From the NCBI RefSeq assembly GCF_900105995.1, contig NZ_LT629785.1, positions 2,046,001 through 2,110,000 on the forward strand: DNA of 64,000 nt. Direction: 5' to 3'. This DNA is from Pseudomonas pohangensis (GTDB lineage: Bacteria > Pseudomonadota > Gammaproteobacteria > Pseudomonadales > Pseudomonadaceae). Shown here in pieces: positions 17,322-25,605 of the stretch; the stretch's first letter is position 1, and every line of letters starts with the position of its first letter. The notes under the pieces were generated by a model, which was given only the letters and a program-made list of their open reading frames with translations, did no database searches and was not told the DNA's origin. A program made the translations under genes and the position numbers.

Positions 17322-17765
17322 ATGAAAGGTAAAATTCTTGAGTTTAAAGACCAAAGCCGTTCTGGTATTATTTCTGGCGATGATGGAAATAGATATAATT
17401 TTGAAATAAAAGAATGGAAATCCGCAGCACTTCCTAAGGCCGGGAATAAGGTCGACTTTTCAGTTAGTGGAGAGTGTGCAGAGGCTATTTATGCTGAACC
17501 ACTTGTCGCTGGCGGGGCATCTAAAAAGATAGCCGCCGCATTGCTTGCATTTTTCCTTGGCGCCTTTGGCGCGCATAAGTTTTATTTAGGTTACACCAAG
17601 CAGGGCGTAATCATGTTGTTGGTATTTTTGTTTGGCTTTATATTGCTAGGTTTACCGTCAATTATTATCGGAATAATAGCATTTATAGAGTTTATTCTTT
17701 ACCTGGTTAAATCAGATGAGGAGTTTGAGCTAACTTACGTAGTAGGCCGTAAACCTTGGTTCTAG
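17322..17765 (+). CDS. TM2-domain protein with small N-terminal beta domain
   Basis: 147 residues. The N-terminus (GKILEFKDQSRSGIISGDDG) resembles a cold-shock/OB-like strand set. From about residue 68 a TM2 domain follows: KKIAAALLAFFLGAFGAHKF, YLGYTKQGVIMLL and a second long helix. Two membrane helices with the short conserved turn are clear. It is very A/T-rich compared with the rest. The start follows GGAGCAGTAAAT. TM2 proteins are common beside lipoproteins and phage-defence genes; the function is unknown. It lies 59 bp after the ankyrin lipoprotein and may be cotranscribed. Confidence 0.82.
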   Translation: MKGKILEFKDQSRSGIISGDDGNRYNFEIKEWKSAALPKAGNKVDFSVSGECAEAIYAEPLVAGGASKKIAAALLAFFLGAFGAHKFYLGYTKQGVIMLLVFLFGFILLGLPSIIIGIIAFIEFILYLVKSDEEFELTYVVGRKPWF

Positions 17766-18101
17766 AAAAACTTTAAAATTAACATAGCGGGAAAGCGCTG
17801 ACTGGCCATCGTTTCGCGATTATGGACTATTCAGCGTTTTGGATTAATTTGTCGATTCTTGTTCTTAACTTTTTCTATTAGCCTAGATTAGGTAGCGCTA
17901 AACAACGATACCAAGCACATCTGATTATGTAATAGTTATATATCATGTTGAGCTCACCAGCTTCAGATGACTACGATGATATTTCGGCCCTGCCGGGTTG
18001 TTTTTAATAGCAGAAAGTAGGCTACACGATTAACCCTAGTAATCACTATCGCTGGTAAACCGTCAAGCTCCGCGATATAGGCGTCACCTTCGCTACCCAG
18101 T
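17766..18101. other. A/T-rich gene-free stretch
   Basis: No coding frame, RNA gene or repeat that I can support. It is A/T-rich in its first half and leads into the GDPD relic. The 18361-18616 stretch after that relic likewise shows nothing beyond a run of eight G near 18515. Confidence 0.5.
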
Positions 18102-18360
18102 GACGAAGATAAAGACCGAATTCCGGAGCAAGCCTTCTCCACAAAGGGCTTCTACATTGACATGCTTGGCACTATCCGCCGGATTAACGAACCCAATCGC
18201 CTTGGCTGCAACGAGTTTGAGGTTCAGGCCCGACGTGGTTGCAGCTTGTTCCCCTAAAACTCCCTTAGCGCGGTGATGGCCGGCTTTTCGGCCAAGTACA
18301 ACGGCATCGAAGCTGCGTGATGATACGTGGGTGCTTAATTACGACGGACAGCACTACTAG
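18102..18360 (+). pseudogene. Decayed copy of the GDPD phosphodiesterase gene
   Basis: The frame reads DEDKDRIPEQAFSTKGFYID, MLGTIRRINEPNRLGCNEFE, VQARRGCSLFP then stop, NSLSAVMAGFSAKYNGIEAA then stop, and after a shift DTWVLNYDGQHY. This tracks residues about 30-120 of the intact protein at 37252-38364 (EDRAPEQAALSARGYYL..., FGVIRRLNQPQALGCLNGFE, SHRGYPTLPENAFSSVVVAF, GTWVLNHDES). Stops, a shift and loss of the catalytic HR-G context show it is dead. It marks an earlier copy of the envelope cluster on this side of the CRISPR locus. Confidence 0.75.
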
Positions 18361-18616
18361 GACAATCCTGAACCGCTCAGGAGCTACGGCACTGCGGAGC
18401 ATAGTCAGAGAGATGGGCGCGGGACGTCCTGCGCAATCGCAACGGCGCCCATAGCCCCCATAATTAGTGCTCACCAGAAGTAGGGGTTAGGCCGCTAGGG
18501 CCAGCTTCTGATTGGGGGGGGCATGCCTTATCTTTAATTGCTTGCTCTGCGTTATCGATAGCCACCGTCTTTTCATAGAGAATTTTTAGCACAGTAATAT
18601 ATTACAAATAATTACG

Positions 18617-18961
18617 TTACCCTTGAATAACCCAGCCATCACTGCCTTTAACAAAATCTAATTTATGAACGCTTTTTTGAACGGTGCCGCGAGACTTCAT
18701 CTCGATCTCCACATCACACACGTACCCACTTGGCTTGCGCTCAGCACAGCCGAGATTGTTAACGTCAACCAGTTCTGGCGGCGCAACCCCAGTCATTTTA
18801 GAAAGAGCCGCTAACGGCTTCATTTCGCGCTCAAAGCCAGCCTTAAATGCTTCGCTGACTTCACTATCTGATGGGCCACCAGAACAGCCGGTAAGCATAA
18901 GTGCGGATCCAGTAACTGAGGCCATAATAAAAGCACTTATCAAAGTTTTGCGCATAGACAT
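18617..18961 (-). CDS. Small lipoprotein
   Basis: 114 residues: signal peptide MSMRKTLISAFIMASVTGSA ending in lipobox LTGC (Cys26), then a Gly/Ser linker and a mostly helical domain containing a Cys pair (LGCAERKPSGYVCDVEIEM) that may form a disulfide. The C-terminal strand pair ends DGWVIQG. It is a plausible outer-membrane or periplasmic lipoprotein of unknown role, one of several in the island. Start may be Met1 or Met3. Confidence 0.72.
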   Translation of the reverse strand: MSMRKTLISAFIMASVTGSALMLTGCSGGPSDSEVSEAFKAGFEREMKPLAALSKMTGVAPPELVDVNNLGCAERKPSGYVCDVEIEMKSRGTVQKSVHKLDFVKGSDGWVIQG

Positions 18962-19370
18962 GTTTCCGACATCCTTTCGTTGTGGGTTTTTTTCGATAAC
19001 AGTGGGGCCAATTGAAATGGCTCCGATTAATAACTTTGCATAGAAAAAAATGGCAGGAATTTTGCACTTAATTTAACTCGGCTCCGCCTATTAATTAAAC
19101 GAAGCCGACTTTTCGGCTACCGATGTATTCAATTGGGAAACAGTGCGCTAGATGTCCATCCTTTGTTTATTATTGGGGCTGAATGCAAAGCGCAGGTTAA
19201 TTCTATCCACTTAGAAGTTCAACCGTATCATCCTGTGTGGCTGAAGCCAATCCGTAAGCTGTGCAGCTGTCGGCATTTTTCAAGGAAGTCTACCTCTCAG
19301 CACCGGATACAGTGAGCGCCAGCAGCATATTGAAGCTGTGCATCAAGGTGCACAGCTAAAATTAGTGGTT
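18962..19370. other. Gene-free stretch with a hairpin
   Basis: No gene seen. A perfect 9-bp inverted repeat AGCTGTGCA/TGCACAGCT with a 6-base loop lies at 19334-19357, just beyond the end of the M16 relic on the minus strand, and might be its old terminator. Confidence 0.5.
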
Positions 19371-19927
19371 TTAACCGCAGTAAACCCAGAACAAAGCCCG
19401 CGAAAAATTATAAACTAGAACCCTGACCAATTGGTTTTCGGTAGCAAACTTGATTTCCGGTCGACGGCAACATCTGGGTAGTTCCAGCATTGCCGGGAGA
19501 GATACCGGATTCCCTGACGCTAACCGCTGCAGTTGTTGCATGCATGGTTGGCATGTTCTCACTTGTATCGCAACCGTCTCGATGAGCGTTTTGACAATGC
19601 GCGCGGCCTCAGACTTAGGCCCGGTAATGGTAAACACCGTATTGTCCTGGAGCGTCACTGCATTAAGGCTAATGCCATGGTGACCAAGATTGCTCAGAAG
19701 GTCGGTGAGGGTTTTCCCACCCGTTGTGTCTGCAAGCACAAGATGCTCTACGAGATGCGGTATCTGACGCGCTTGGCAGCTATTGGATGTGCCGTAATTT
19801 ATCTCCGCGCGCAGCACAATGCTTTCGGCGCCGGGAACCTCGACTTCCCTGACAACAATGGCCTGAGAATACTGGGATATAAAACATCCGAAAGCAAGAA
19901 ACCATCGACCACATACCTACGATTCAT
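19371..19927 (-). pseudogene. Relic of an M16 (insulinase-like) peptidase gene
   Basis: The minus strand shows an ATG at 19927 (MNRR), then after a shift WFLAFGCFISQYSQAIVVRE, VEVPGAESIVLRAEINYGTS and the zinc motif HLVEH in IPHLVEHLVLADTTGGKTLT. HxxEH with the following GGKTL/NLGHHG block is the signature of pitrilysin-type metallopeptidases. The frame is lost at the start and the protein ends after about 170 residues, against 400 or more in the family. The leader with LAFGC suggests an exported lipoprotein. It is therefore a decayed gene. Confidence 0.6.
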
Positions 19928-20651
19928 GCCTTCACGCCGCCCACAATGCGCAGCAAAAAACACCGCGGCCTATCTTCATCTGACACAAAAGCAAAGGCAG
20001 TGTCCTGGCATCGGCACGCGCGAGGCTCGTACAAATAGCGCAATTTACCTTCCCCACCCTATTGACCATCGACACGGCATAGTTGCTGCCGTGCCCATGT
20101 ATACCACTGAGAAATTAACACCAAGGTTTTGTTCGTGCTGGTTCCTGGCAGACTTGAAGCTCAGCCTGACACGACCGCTGCCAGCATCACTGGCAATGAA
20201 TCCAGAACAGGTTTGGTCCCGTAACGCTGACGGATATCTCCTGCGCTCCGTTATGAGCAGACCATTGAAGAGCAAACTCAAAAAAGCCTGCGTTATCTGC
20301 CTGAACAGGCGCTAATGCTGCGTACTGCATATCGATGACAGAAAACGAAATCAACGCGGTGTCAGCCAGCGCATCCAGGGACACGAGGAAAGTAAGACAA
20401 TCTTGCGGTCTTGCATTGGCAAAAGCGTGGATCATAGACATGAAGTCTTTGATGCCCATCCTTGCAGTGAAACCGATCGCAAGCTGGCTGGCCATGCGGG
20501 GGACAAACCTGTTTTCAGTCGTAGACCAAGCCTTAACGTAAGTGTTACTCGCAAAAGCCAAGTCTTCTTCAAGGTAGCGGGTATCTGTCTCAATATCGTG
20601 GATCATAGGCTTTCGGCACCATCTATTGCTGTAACGATTCCAGGCATGCAA
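19924..20651 (-). pseudogene. Frameshifted relic upstream of the M16 relic
   Basis: One frame (20187-20651) encodes about 150 residues containing ETDTRYLEEDLAFASNTYVK and ISVSVTGPNLF, and then continues in other frames as SDAGSGRVRLSFKSARNQHE and finally DTAFAFVSDEDRPRCFLLRI with VGGVKA and a stop at 19924. That stop overlaps the ATG of the M16 relic (ATGA), the usual layout of two coupled genes. M16 peptidases often come as such pairs, so this could be the non-catalytic partner, but I cannot identify it directly. Confidence 0.45.
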
Positions 20652-20789
20652 TACCCACGTTCTATTTATTCGCAGAATCTCTACGCCAAAACCTCAACCA
20701 CCCTGCGCGCATTGCCTTCCACTGCGTGCGCCCTCCCTGGCGCTGACCTCAGCGTCTCCATCTGAGCCAAAACATGCTGGTGCAAGCAA

Positions 20790-21242
20790 TTAACTTCCTT
20801 CCTCAGTTACCTCGAAGAAATCCCAGCCCCCATTCGCTACCTGGCGGTAACGTAAAACCACATTCAAAGGATGATTATTCAACTCATCTGACTTCTTTAA
20901 GCTGAGCTCAGCTGCAACACTTCGACGCACTGTCTCCATCGGGTTACCAAACGCCAGAGGCATCGCTTTGGTTTTCTCGACGTAAGCGGAAACCTTGGCG
21001 TGCTGCTCGGCGTTAATCGAATACTTACAGGGTGCATGAATAAGCAGGTCGCCGTTAGACACTATCTCGCGCCTGAAGGCATCGCACTCAAGCTGGTTGA
21101 GACCTGCCGTTGACTCGAGAATGCTAGCGTTCATGAGCGAATAGACTTCTGCGTCTTTTGGGCCAACCTGCTCTCCACAGGCTGCAACAAGCGCAAATGC
21201 CGGCAGACAAATACACTTCAATAAGGTTGTTCTAACTTCCAT
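20790..21242 (-). CDS. Lipoprotein of unknown function
   Basis: 150 residues with a leader (TTLLKCICLPAFALVAAC) ending in a lipobox at Cys22. The mature domain has a Cys pair in LECDAFRREI and HAPCKYSI, and a central helix of about 30 residues. The C-terminus reads VVLRYRQVANGGWDFFEVTE, similar in style to small island lipoproteins such as the one at 18617 (DGWVIQG end). An AAGGAAGATGAAATGG site lies at the start. The partner and substrate are unknown. Confidence 0.72.
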   Translation of the reverse strand: MEVRTTLLKCICLPAFALVAACGEQVGPKDAEVYSLMNASILESTAGLNQLECDAFRREIVSNGDLLIHAPCKYSINAEQHAKVSAYVEKTKAMPLAFGNPMETVRRSVAAELSLKKSDELNNHPLNVVLRYRQVANGGWDFFEVTEEGS

Positions 21243-21383
21243 TTCATCTTCCTTTTCTATGCGTTAACCACTTTGACTAATCACGAAGCACATTGAGAGT
21301 ACAACGGCATTTGGCCGTGTCAGTACCAAGCAACGGCTCAACTTGCACACCGAATTTACTAGCCCTCTATCTCAGCACTACGC

Positions 21384-21749
21384 TCAGCCATCCACCGCTT
21401 TCCAGTTTTTCGGCAGCTTGCTTAGCCAGCCACAGGTATCGCTGATGCATTGCAGGCCACGCTCATCAACCGCTCGAACAAACACATAGGTGCGCTGACC
21501 TTCGCCGGTCAAAATCAGCTTGCCCGGCCGCTCATCCACCTCATAAGGTGTTGAACGAAGCAGCTGCCGATTAGCCAGATTAAAAGTCTGTATAACCGCC
21601 TCACCGTCCTCAACCGTCAGCAGCTCCCCGGTTAGCAATCCGCTTCCGGCCGCATAGGACCCATCAAACGCCCCGCCACCGCAGCCCGCCAGCACCGCTG
21701 CACTGACCAGTGGTAGAACGTACCGCGCTAATTTCAATCGCATCGCCAT
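21384..21749 (-). CDS. Small lipoprotein
   Basis: 121 residues from the start at 21749 (MAMRLKLARYV), chosen over an upstream in-frame Met because it opens the signal peptide and follows GGGGAT. The lipobox is VLAGC, followed by a glycine spacer GGGAFDGSYA. The rest is beta-rich and ends with a Cys pair (LQCISDTCGWLSKLPKNW). It is probably a periplasmic or outer-membrane lipoprotein. It is the last gene before the cas genes and faces away from them. Confidence 0.72.
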   Translation of the reverse strand: MAMRLKLARYVLPLVSAAVLAGCGGGAFDGSYAAGSGLLTGELLTVEDGEAVIQTFNLANRQLLRSTPYEVDERPGKLILTGEGQRTYVFVRAVDERGLQCISDTCGWLSKLPKNWKAVDG

Positions 21750-21987
21750 ATCCCCATTATTAAAAGGTCTGGTGCTCACGGCACCCCGCACGCCTCAGCC
21801 AGCAACTGCGGCTGAGTAAGTACGGCAATGATCCGGGGTTATTCGGAAATTATTGGCAAGACAAGCTTGTCCAGCCGGACAGAGTAAAAAACCCAGGCAA
21901 CCTGATGCTCTTAATTGCACTCAGGACCGGTCAAATGAAGCCAGTATCTGTAATTCGCCTTCAGCCCTTTGGGCAGCAGGGGCAGCC

Positions 21988-22260
21988 ATGAGCCGCCTGT
22001 TGATTGGCTACGACATCCATGACAATCGCCGACGCCGGGCCACGCTAAAAGCGTTGCGCGCCCTGACTCCATGCTTTCAGGAGTCCTTCTTTGACTGCGA
22101 GCTTGACCGCCATAGGGCAATCGAACTGTGGTTGCGCCTGACGGCTAACCTGCACCCAGAAGAAGACGGCCTGATCTTTGCCTGGCTCGACCCCAGCGTC
22201 CAACACGCCCTTGGCCAGCGCTGGACTCTGGGTGGCGACAGCCTGTTACTGGTTATATAG
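21988..22260 (+). CDS. cas2: CRISPR adaptation protein Cas2 (first copy)
   Basis: 90 residues. It opens MSRLLIGYDIHDNRRRRATL, the beta-1 strand with the conserved Asp (D9) of Cas2, then a ferredoxin-like fold ending RWTLGGDSLLLVI. Cas2 dimers bridge Cas1 dimers in the spacer-integration complex. Start 21988 is at the end of a GGGGCAGCC site; an in-frame upstream extension is ignored because it has no Cas2 content. It is followed by cas1 after 9 bp. A second, different Cas2 lies on the far side of cas1. Confidence 0.9.
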   Translation: MSRLLIGYDIHDNRRRRATLKALRALTPCFQESFFDCELDRHRAIELWLRLTANLHPEEDGLIFAWLDPSVQHALGQRWTLGGDSLLLVI

Positions 22261-22269
22261 CGAGAACCC

Positions 22270-23217
22270 ATGAGCACCTTGATACTCGACCACCGCGACC
22301 TCAGCCTGGACTACGAAAACCATTGCTTGCTGGTACGCCACCCGGACCAACCGCCACGCAGCGTGCCGCTGGCCTCACTTGAACGCATCCTGTGCATGCA
22401 CAGCGTACAACTGACCAGCCGCCTGCTCGGTCACTGCCAGCAACAGGGCATCGATTTTATCTACCTGAACACCCGCCATAGCGAGTACAGCTTTGCCCTG
22501 CATAGCCAGCACCAGCATCAGGCCATACGGCGGACTGCGCAGTACTGTTTAAGCAGTAATGCCTGCCATGCACTACCGCTGGCGCGCCTGCTGATCTGCA
22601 GCAAACTGCGGCAAACCCGGCGCCTGCTCAAAACCCAACCCGTCAGCCCCGAGCAAATCAGTTTGACGGCAACACTGGGGCAGCGCTTGCACAGCGCCAG
22701 ACACGCCGCCGATATGGCCACCCTGCGCGGTGTCGAAGGCCGCGCACAACGCGAGCTGTTCGGTTATTGGCGCCATCAACTCCCTGCAACACTGGGCTTC
22801 AGCGGACGTGCCCGGCGGCCACCGCCCGACCCGGTGAATGCCTTGCTCTCACTGACCTACACGCTGGTCTATCACGAAGCCATCCGCCAAAGCCTGGCCC
22901 ATGGGCTGGATCCGTGGTTGGGGTTCTACCACCAACTGGTGCATGGCCGGCAATCATTGGCCTGCGACCTGATGGAACCATTACGTCCCGCCGTTGAGGG
23001 CTGGGTAGTTGAACGCTTTTGCAGCGGTGACTTTGATCTGCGTCACTTCAGCCAGCGCGGCGCGGCCTGCCTGTTTGGCAAAGCCGGACGTGAGCGTTAT
23101 TACGCGCTGTGGTACCAGCAACAGCCGCAGTGGGCCAAGCTGATTGCGCGGCATGCACGCTGGCTAGCCCGCTACCTGAGTCTGGGCGCTCTGCCCGCAA
23201 CCGAGGAAGTCGCATGA
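22270..23217 (+). CDS. cas1: CRISPR-associated endonuclease Cas1
   Basis: 315 residues. The metal-binding catalytic residues are visible: Glu156 in LRGVEGRAQRELFG, His221 in LGFYHQLVHGRQ and Asp233/Glu236 in ACDLMEPLRP. The N-terminal beta domain (LASLERILCMHSVQLTS) is typical. It carries out spacer integration with Cas2. It is not fused to a reverse transcriptase or Cas6, unlike many type III adaptation modules. The stop overlaps the start of the second cas2 by 4 bp, so all three adaptation genes form one unit. Confidence 0.96.
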   Translation: MSTLILDHRDLSLDYENHCLLVRHPDQPPRSVPLASLERILCMHSVQLTSRLLGHCQQQGIDFIYLNTRHSEYSFALHSQHQHQAIRRTAQYCLSSNACHALPLARLLICSKLRQTRRLLKTQPVSPEQISLTATLGQRLHSARHAADMATLRGVEGRAQRELFGYWRHQLPATLGFSGRARRPPPDPVNALLSLTYTLVYHEAIRQSLAHGLDPWLGFYHQLVHGRQSLACDLMEPLRPAVEGWVVERFCSGDFDLRHFSQRGAACLFGKAGRERYYALWYQQQPQWAKLIARHARWLARYLSLGALPATEEVA

Positions 23218-23606
23218 ACAACAGCGCCTGGTACGTCATCAGCTACGACATTCATAACGTACGCCGCTTGACGCGCACCTATCGCCTGCTGCGCCAGCAG
23301 GCGCACCCCTTACTGGAATCACTGTTTGTCTTTCAAGGCTCGCCGCAGCAACTGCAACAGTTGCGCCAGCAACTGGCCGAGCGGTTGAATACCCATGAAG
23401 ATGACTTGTTGATTTACCGTTTGCGTCACGACCGCCCCGTACATCGCTGGGGTACTGCCTGTTTACCCTCAGGCCTGTATGATTTCACCCTTCCGGCACT
23501 GATCGAACACCGCGACGAGCGCCTACCCGACGCGCATAACTGGTCAAATTTCACTCAACTCTATGATCAAAAAACGATCAGCCTTTTCGAGCTTTCAATT
23601 GGCTGA
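23214..23606 (+). CDS. cas2: CRISPR adaptation protein Cas2 (second, longer copy)
   Basis: 130 residues starting MNNSAWYVISYDIHNVRRLT, again the Cas2 beta-1 strand with its Asp, but with a roughly 40-residue C-terminal extension. The start at 23214 overlaps the cas1 stop. Its last about 60 bp coincide with the CRISPR leader, and a similar tail-coding sequence lies before array 2. It differs clearly from the first Cas2 in sequence and length, so the two may form a heterodimer or serve different partners. Confidence 0.88.
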   Translation: MNNSAWYVISYDIHNVRRLTRTYRLLRQQAHPLLESLFVFQGSPQQLQQLRQQLAERLNTHEDDLLIYRLRHDRPVHRWGTACLPSGLYDFTLPALIEHRDERLPDAHNWSNFTQLYDQKTISLFELSIG

Positions 23607-23633
23607 TTTACAAAGGGTTTTTTTCGCACTAGA
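23545..23633 (+). promoter_or_regulatory. CRISPR leader of array 1, overlapping the cas2 tail
   Basis: An A/T-rich tract directly before the first repeat, ending TTTTTTTCGCACTAGA. The 89 bp match the tract before array 2 (33972-34060) at 79 of 89 positions by my hand count without gaps. The first 62 bp are still cas2 coding sequence. Leader-proximal repeats are where new spacers are added. Confidence 0.7.
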
Positions 23634-23739
23634 GTCCAAACGTCTGCCCCGCCTCATAGGGGATTAAGACATGGGGCGTCGTGTGAGAACGCTAATTTTT
23701 AAGTCCAAACGTCTGCCCCGCCTCACAGGGGATTAACAA
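23634..23739 (+). CRISPR. CRISPR array 1 (two repeats, one spacer)
   Basis: A 37-bp repeat beginning GTCCAAACGTCTGCCCCGCC and ending GGGGATTAAGAC at 23634-23670, a 32-bp spacer (23671-23702), and a terminal repeat (23703-23739) that differs in its middle and last bases (CAC for CAT, AACAA at the end). The ATTAAGAC end is the usual 5' handle of type III crRNAs, so the array is read on the plus strand. Confidence 0.93.
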
Positions 23740-23839
23740 CACTGGCACCCGACGACAACAGATGGATCAACTACCGTCGACTTAAGGCAATCCCGGGTTA
23801 GTTTAGTGACGCGCCCTCAACCTCTATGTGGTTACACCC

Positions 23840-25033
23840 ATGAACCTGCATATCTGCATCGTCACCGGCCAACCGCTGGCTAACCTTCTCCCGCTGCTGC
23901 AGGAGCGCCCAGAGCAAGTCGTGCTGCTGGTATCGAGTGCCATGACCGAGGAGGCCGAGCAATTTCAGGCGACGCTAAAGCAAGCCAAATGGCCGGAACA
24001 GGCCATCACCGTTATCCATAATCTGCCCAACAGTGGCTATGAGAACCTGCGGCTATTTGCATTAGAACTTGAAGAGCAGTTGCAAACCCAACATCCTGGT
24101 ACCCAGCTGCACTTCAACGCTACTGGCGGTAACAAGCTGATGGCGCTGGCGTTCTTTTCCGTGTTCAGCAACCCGCCCCATCGCATTTATTACACCGACA
24201 CCAACAACCAGTGCCTTGAACAATTGTTCCCCTCCGGCAACGAAACGGTACCGATGCAAAGCGTGCTTGGTCTGGAGCTGATGCTGAAGGCCGCCGGCAA
24301 GACAGTGCGCAATCGCCGGGATATTAACGACTCCTGGCGCAGCCAGGCCCAGCAACGCAAACCCCTTAGCCGTTTGCTTGGCGAAAATGCCGAAGCGCTT
24401 AACGAACTCATCGGCCGATTCAACTGGCAATTAGGATCCAAGCCCAAGAACCACCATCCGCTGGTACTTAGCCGCAGGCCTGCCGGCTTATGGCAGCAAG
24501 CTCTGCAGATGGCCTGTGAGCTCAACCTACTGGACGCCGACGCCACCGACCCCTGCCGTTTTCAACCAAAGAGTGAGCAGGCCTATAGCTACCTGACTGG
24601 CGGCTGGCTGGAGGAGTTTGTCTGGCATTGCGCACGAGACCAAGGCGCCGAAGAGGTCGCCATCAGCCTTGAGTTTACCGATGACAGCAACAATGCCGCT
24701 GATATCCGCAACGAAATGGATGTCGCCATCTTGCACCACAATCGCTTGCTACTGATTGAGTGCAAGGCTGGACAACTCGGCTCTGATGACCAGAGCGATG
24801 CCGACATCATTTACAAGCTCGACAGCCTTGCGGCTCAGGCCGGCGGTGCGCTGGGGCAACGCCTGTTGGTATCGGCACAAGCGCTCAAACATGAAACCAA
24901 AAAGGGACGCAAAGTAGATACCAAAGCCCGCGCCGGCGCTCATGACATCATCACCTGTGAAATGAATGAGTTACGCGAACTTAAACATTGGCTACGCCAA
25001 TGGCTAACCACCGGGCAGCTGAAGCAGCACTGA
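23840..25033 (+). CDS. CARF-domain nuclease, Card1/Can2-like effector
   Basis: 397 residues. The N-terminal CARF domain shows VVLLVSSAM and the ligand motif NATGGNKLMA (TGGNK near 95-99). The C-terminal PD-(D/E)xK nuclease has NEMDVAILHHNRLLLIECKA with acidic residues at about E292, D294, E307 and the Lys at 309. The architecture and length match the Card1/Can2 (DUF1887) family, which is activated by cyclic tetra-adenylate to cut nucleic acid. The signal would come from the GGDD cyclase of Cmr2 at 28284. The start at 23840 is chosen over a GTG 12 bp upstream. It stands between array 1 and two small membrane-protein genes. Confidence 0.88.
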   Translation: MNLHICIVTGQPLANLLPLLQERPEQVVLLVSSAMTEEAEQFQATLKQAKWPEQAITVIHNLPNSGYENLRLFALELEEQLQTQHPGTQLHFNATGGNKLMALAFFSVFSNPPHRIYYTDTNNQCLEQLFPSGNETVPMQSVLGLELMLKAAGKTVRNRRDINDSWRSQAQQRKPLSRLLGENAEALNELIGRFNWQLGSKPKNHHPLVLSRRPAGLWQQALQMACELNLLDADATDPCRFQPKSEQAYSYLTGGWLEEFVWHCARDQGAEEVAISLEFTDDSNNAADIRNEMDVAILHHNRLLLIECKAGQLGSDDQSDADIIYKLDSLAAQAGGALGQRLLVSAQALKHETKKGRKVDTKARAGAHDIITCEMNELRELKHWLRQWLTTGQLKQH

Positions 25034-25106
25034 TTATTGCTTTAGAAATGCATCACCCTCTGACTCGCCCCCGGCCTTAAATCCCCCTATTCACATTATC
25101 TCTCCA

Positions 25107-25143
25107 GACACTACCAAGCGCCGGCTACGGCCTTGGTAGTGTC
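25107..25143 (+). terminator. Strong hairpin after the CARF nuclease gene
   Basis: A perfect 12-bp stem GACACTACCAAG/CTTGGTAGTGTC with an inner CCG-CGG pair in the loop. It is 74 bp after the nuclease stop. No T run follows, so it may be a transcript-end stabiliser or a weak terminator separating the CARF gene from the next unit. Confidence 0.45.
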
Positions 25144-25257
25144 CCTCTGAGCTTGCGCTGACGCGACTCTCAATGGCCGCTGGCCAGACAAGCTTGCGAA
25201 CGCCTTCTGTTACGCCATCTACCCAGAAAATGGCGCCACTGACAGAGGAGTTCCATT

Positions 25258-25554
25258 GTGACCTGCATGACCCCCGCCCGCCGTTTTGCCCTCCAGAGCA
25301 TGTCTATCTGGCTGTTGCTGCAAGTGCTCATGGCTAGCGGTCTGGGCTTGGCCTTCAGCAATTCCAGCTGGCCGCAGCTGCTCTGGTGGCTAGCCAGTTG
25401 CGCCAGCGCCCGCCTGCTGTTTGTGCATCTGCAAACACACCACTACCTGCGCCTGGCCGAACTGTTTGGCCTCAGTTACTGCGCCTTTGCCGGTGCGTTT
25501 CTGGGTAGCCACCTGCAGAGCTGGGCTTGCCTGCTGCTCAACCTCTTTGGTTGA
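25258..25554 (+). CDS. Small membrane protein inside the CRISPR locus
   Basis: 98 residues starting with GTG after a clear GAGGAG site. Three hydrophobic segments are visible (about 14-32, 38-52, 70-97) with little soluble sequence, so it is an integral inner-membrane protein. I do not recognise a family. It is followed 51 bp later by the PACE-like protein, and both lie between the CARF nuclease and cas6. It could be a chance passenger or a membrane component linked to CRISPR signalling; nothing in it binds nucleotides by inspection. Confidence 0.6.
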   Translation: MTCMTPARRFALQSMSIWLLLQVLMASGLGLAFSNSSWPQLLWWLASCASARLLFVHLQTHHYLRLAELFGLSYCAFAGAFLGSHLQSWACLLLNLFG

Positions 25555-25605
25555 GCAACACACAGCGATGGCAGAGCAAACTATTTTTCTAAGGGAGTTG
25601 TTTTC

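Noticed and set aside
18265..18474. Minus-strand ORF of 69 codons
   Set aside because: It lies opposite the GDPD relic and has no support.
19533..20315. Plus-strand open frame of 260 codons
   Set aside because: Antisense to the M16-like relics, whose minus-strand motifs (HLVEH) are clear. No start signal or family content.
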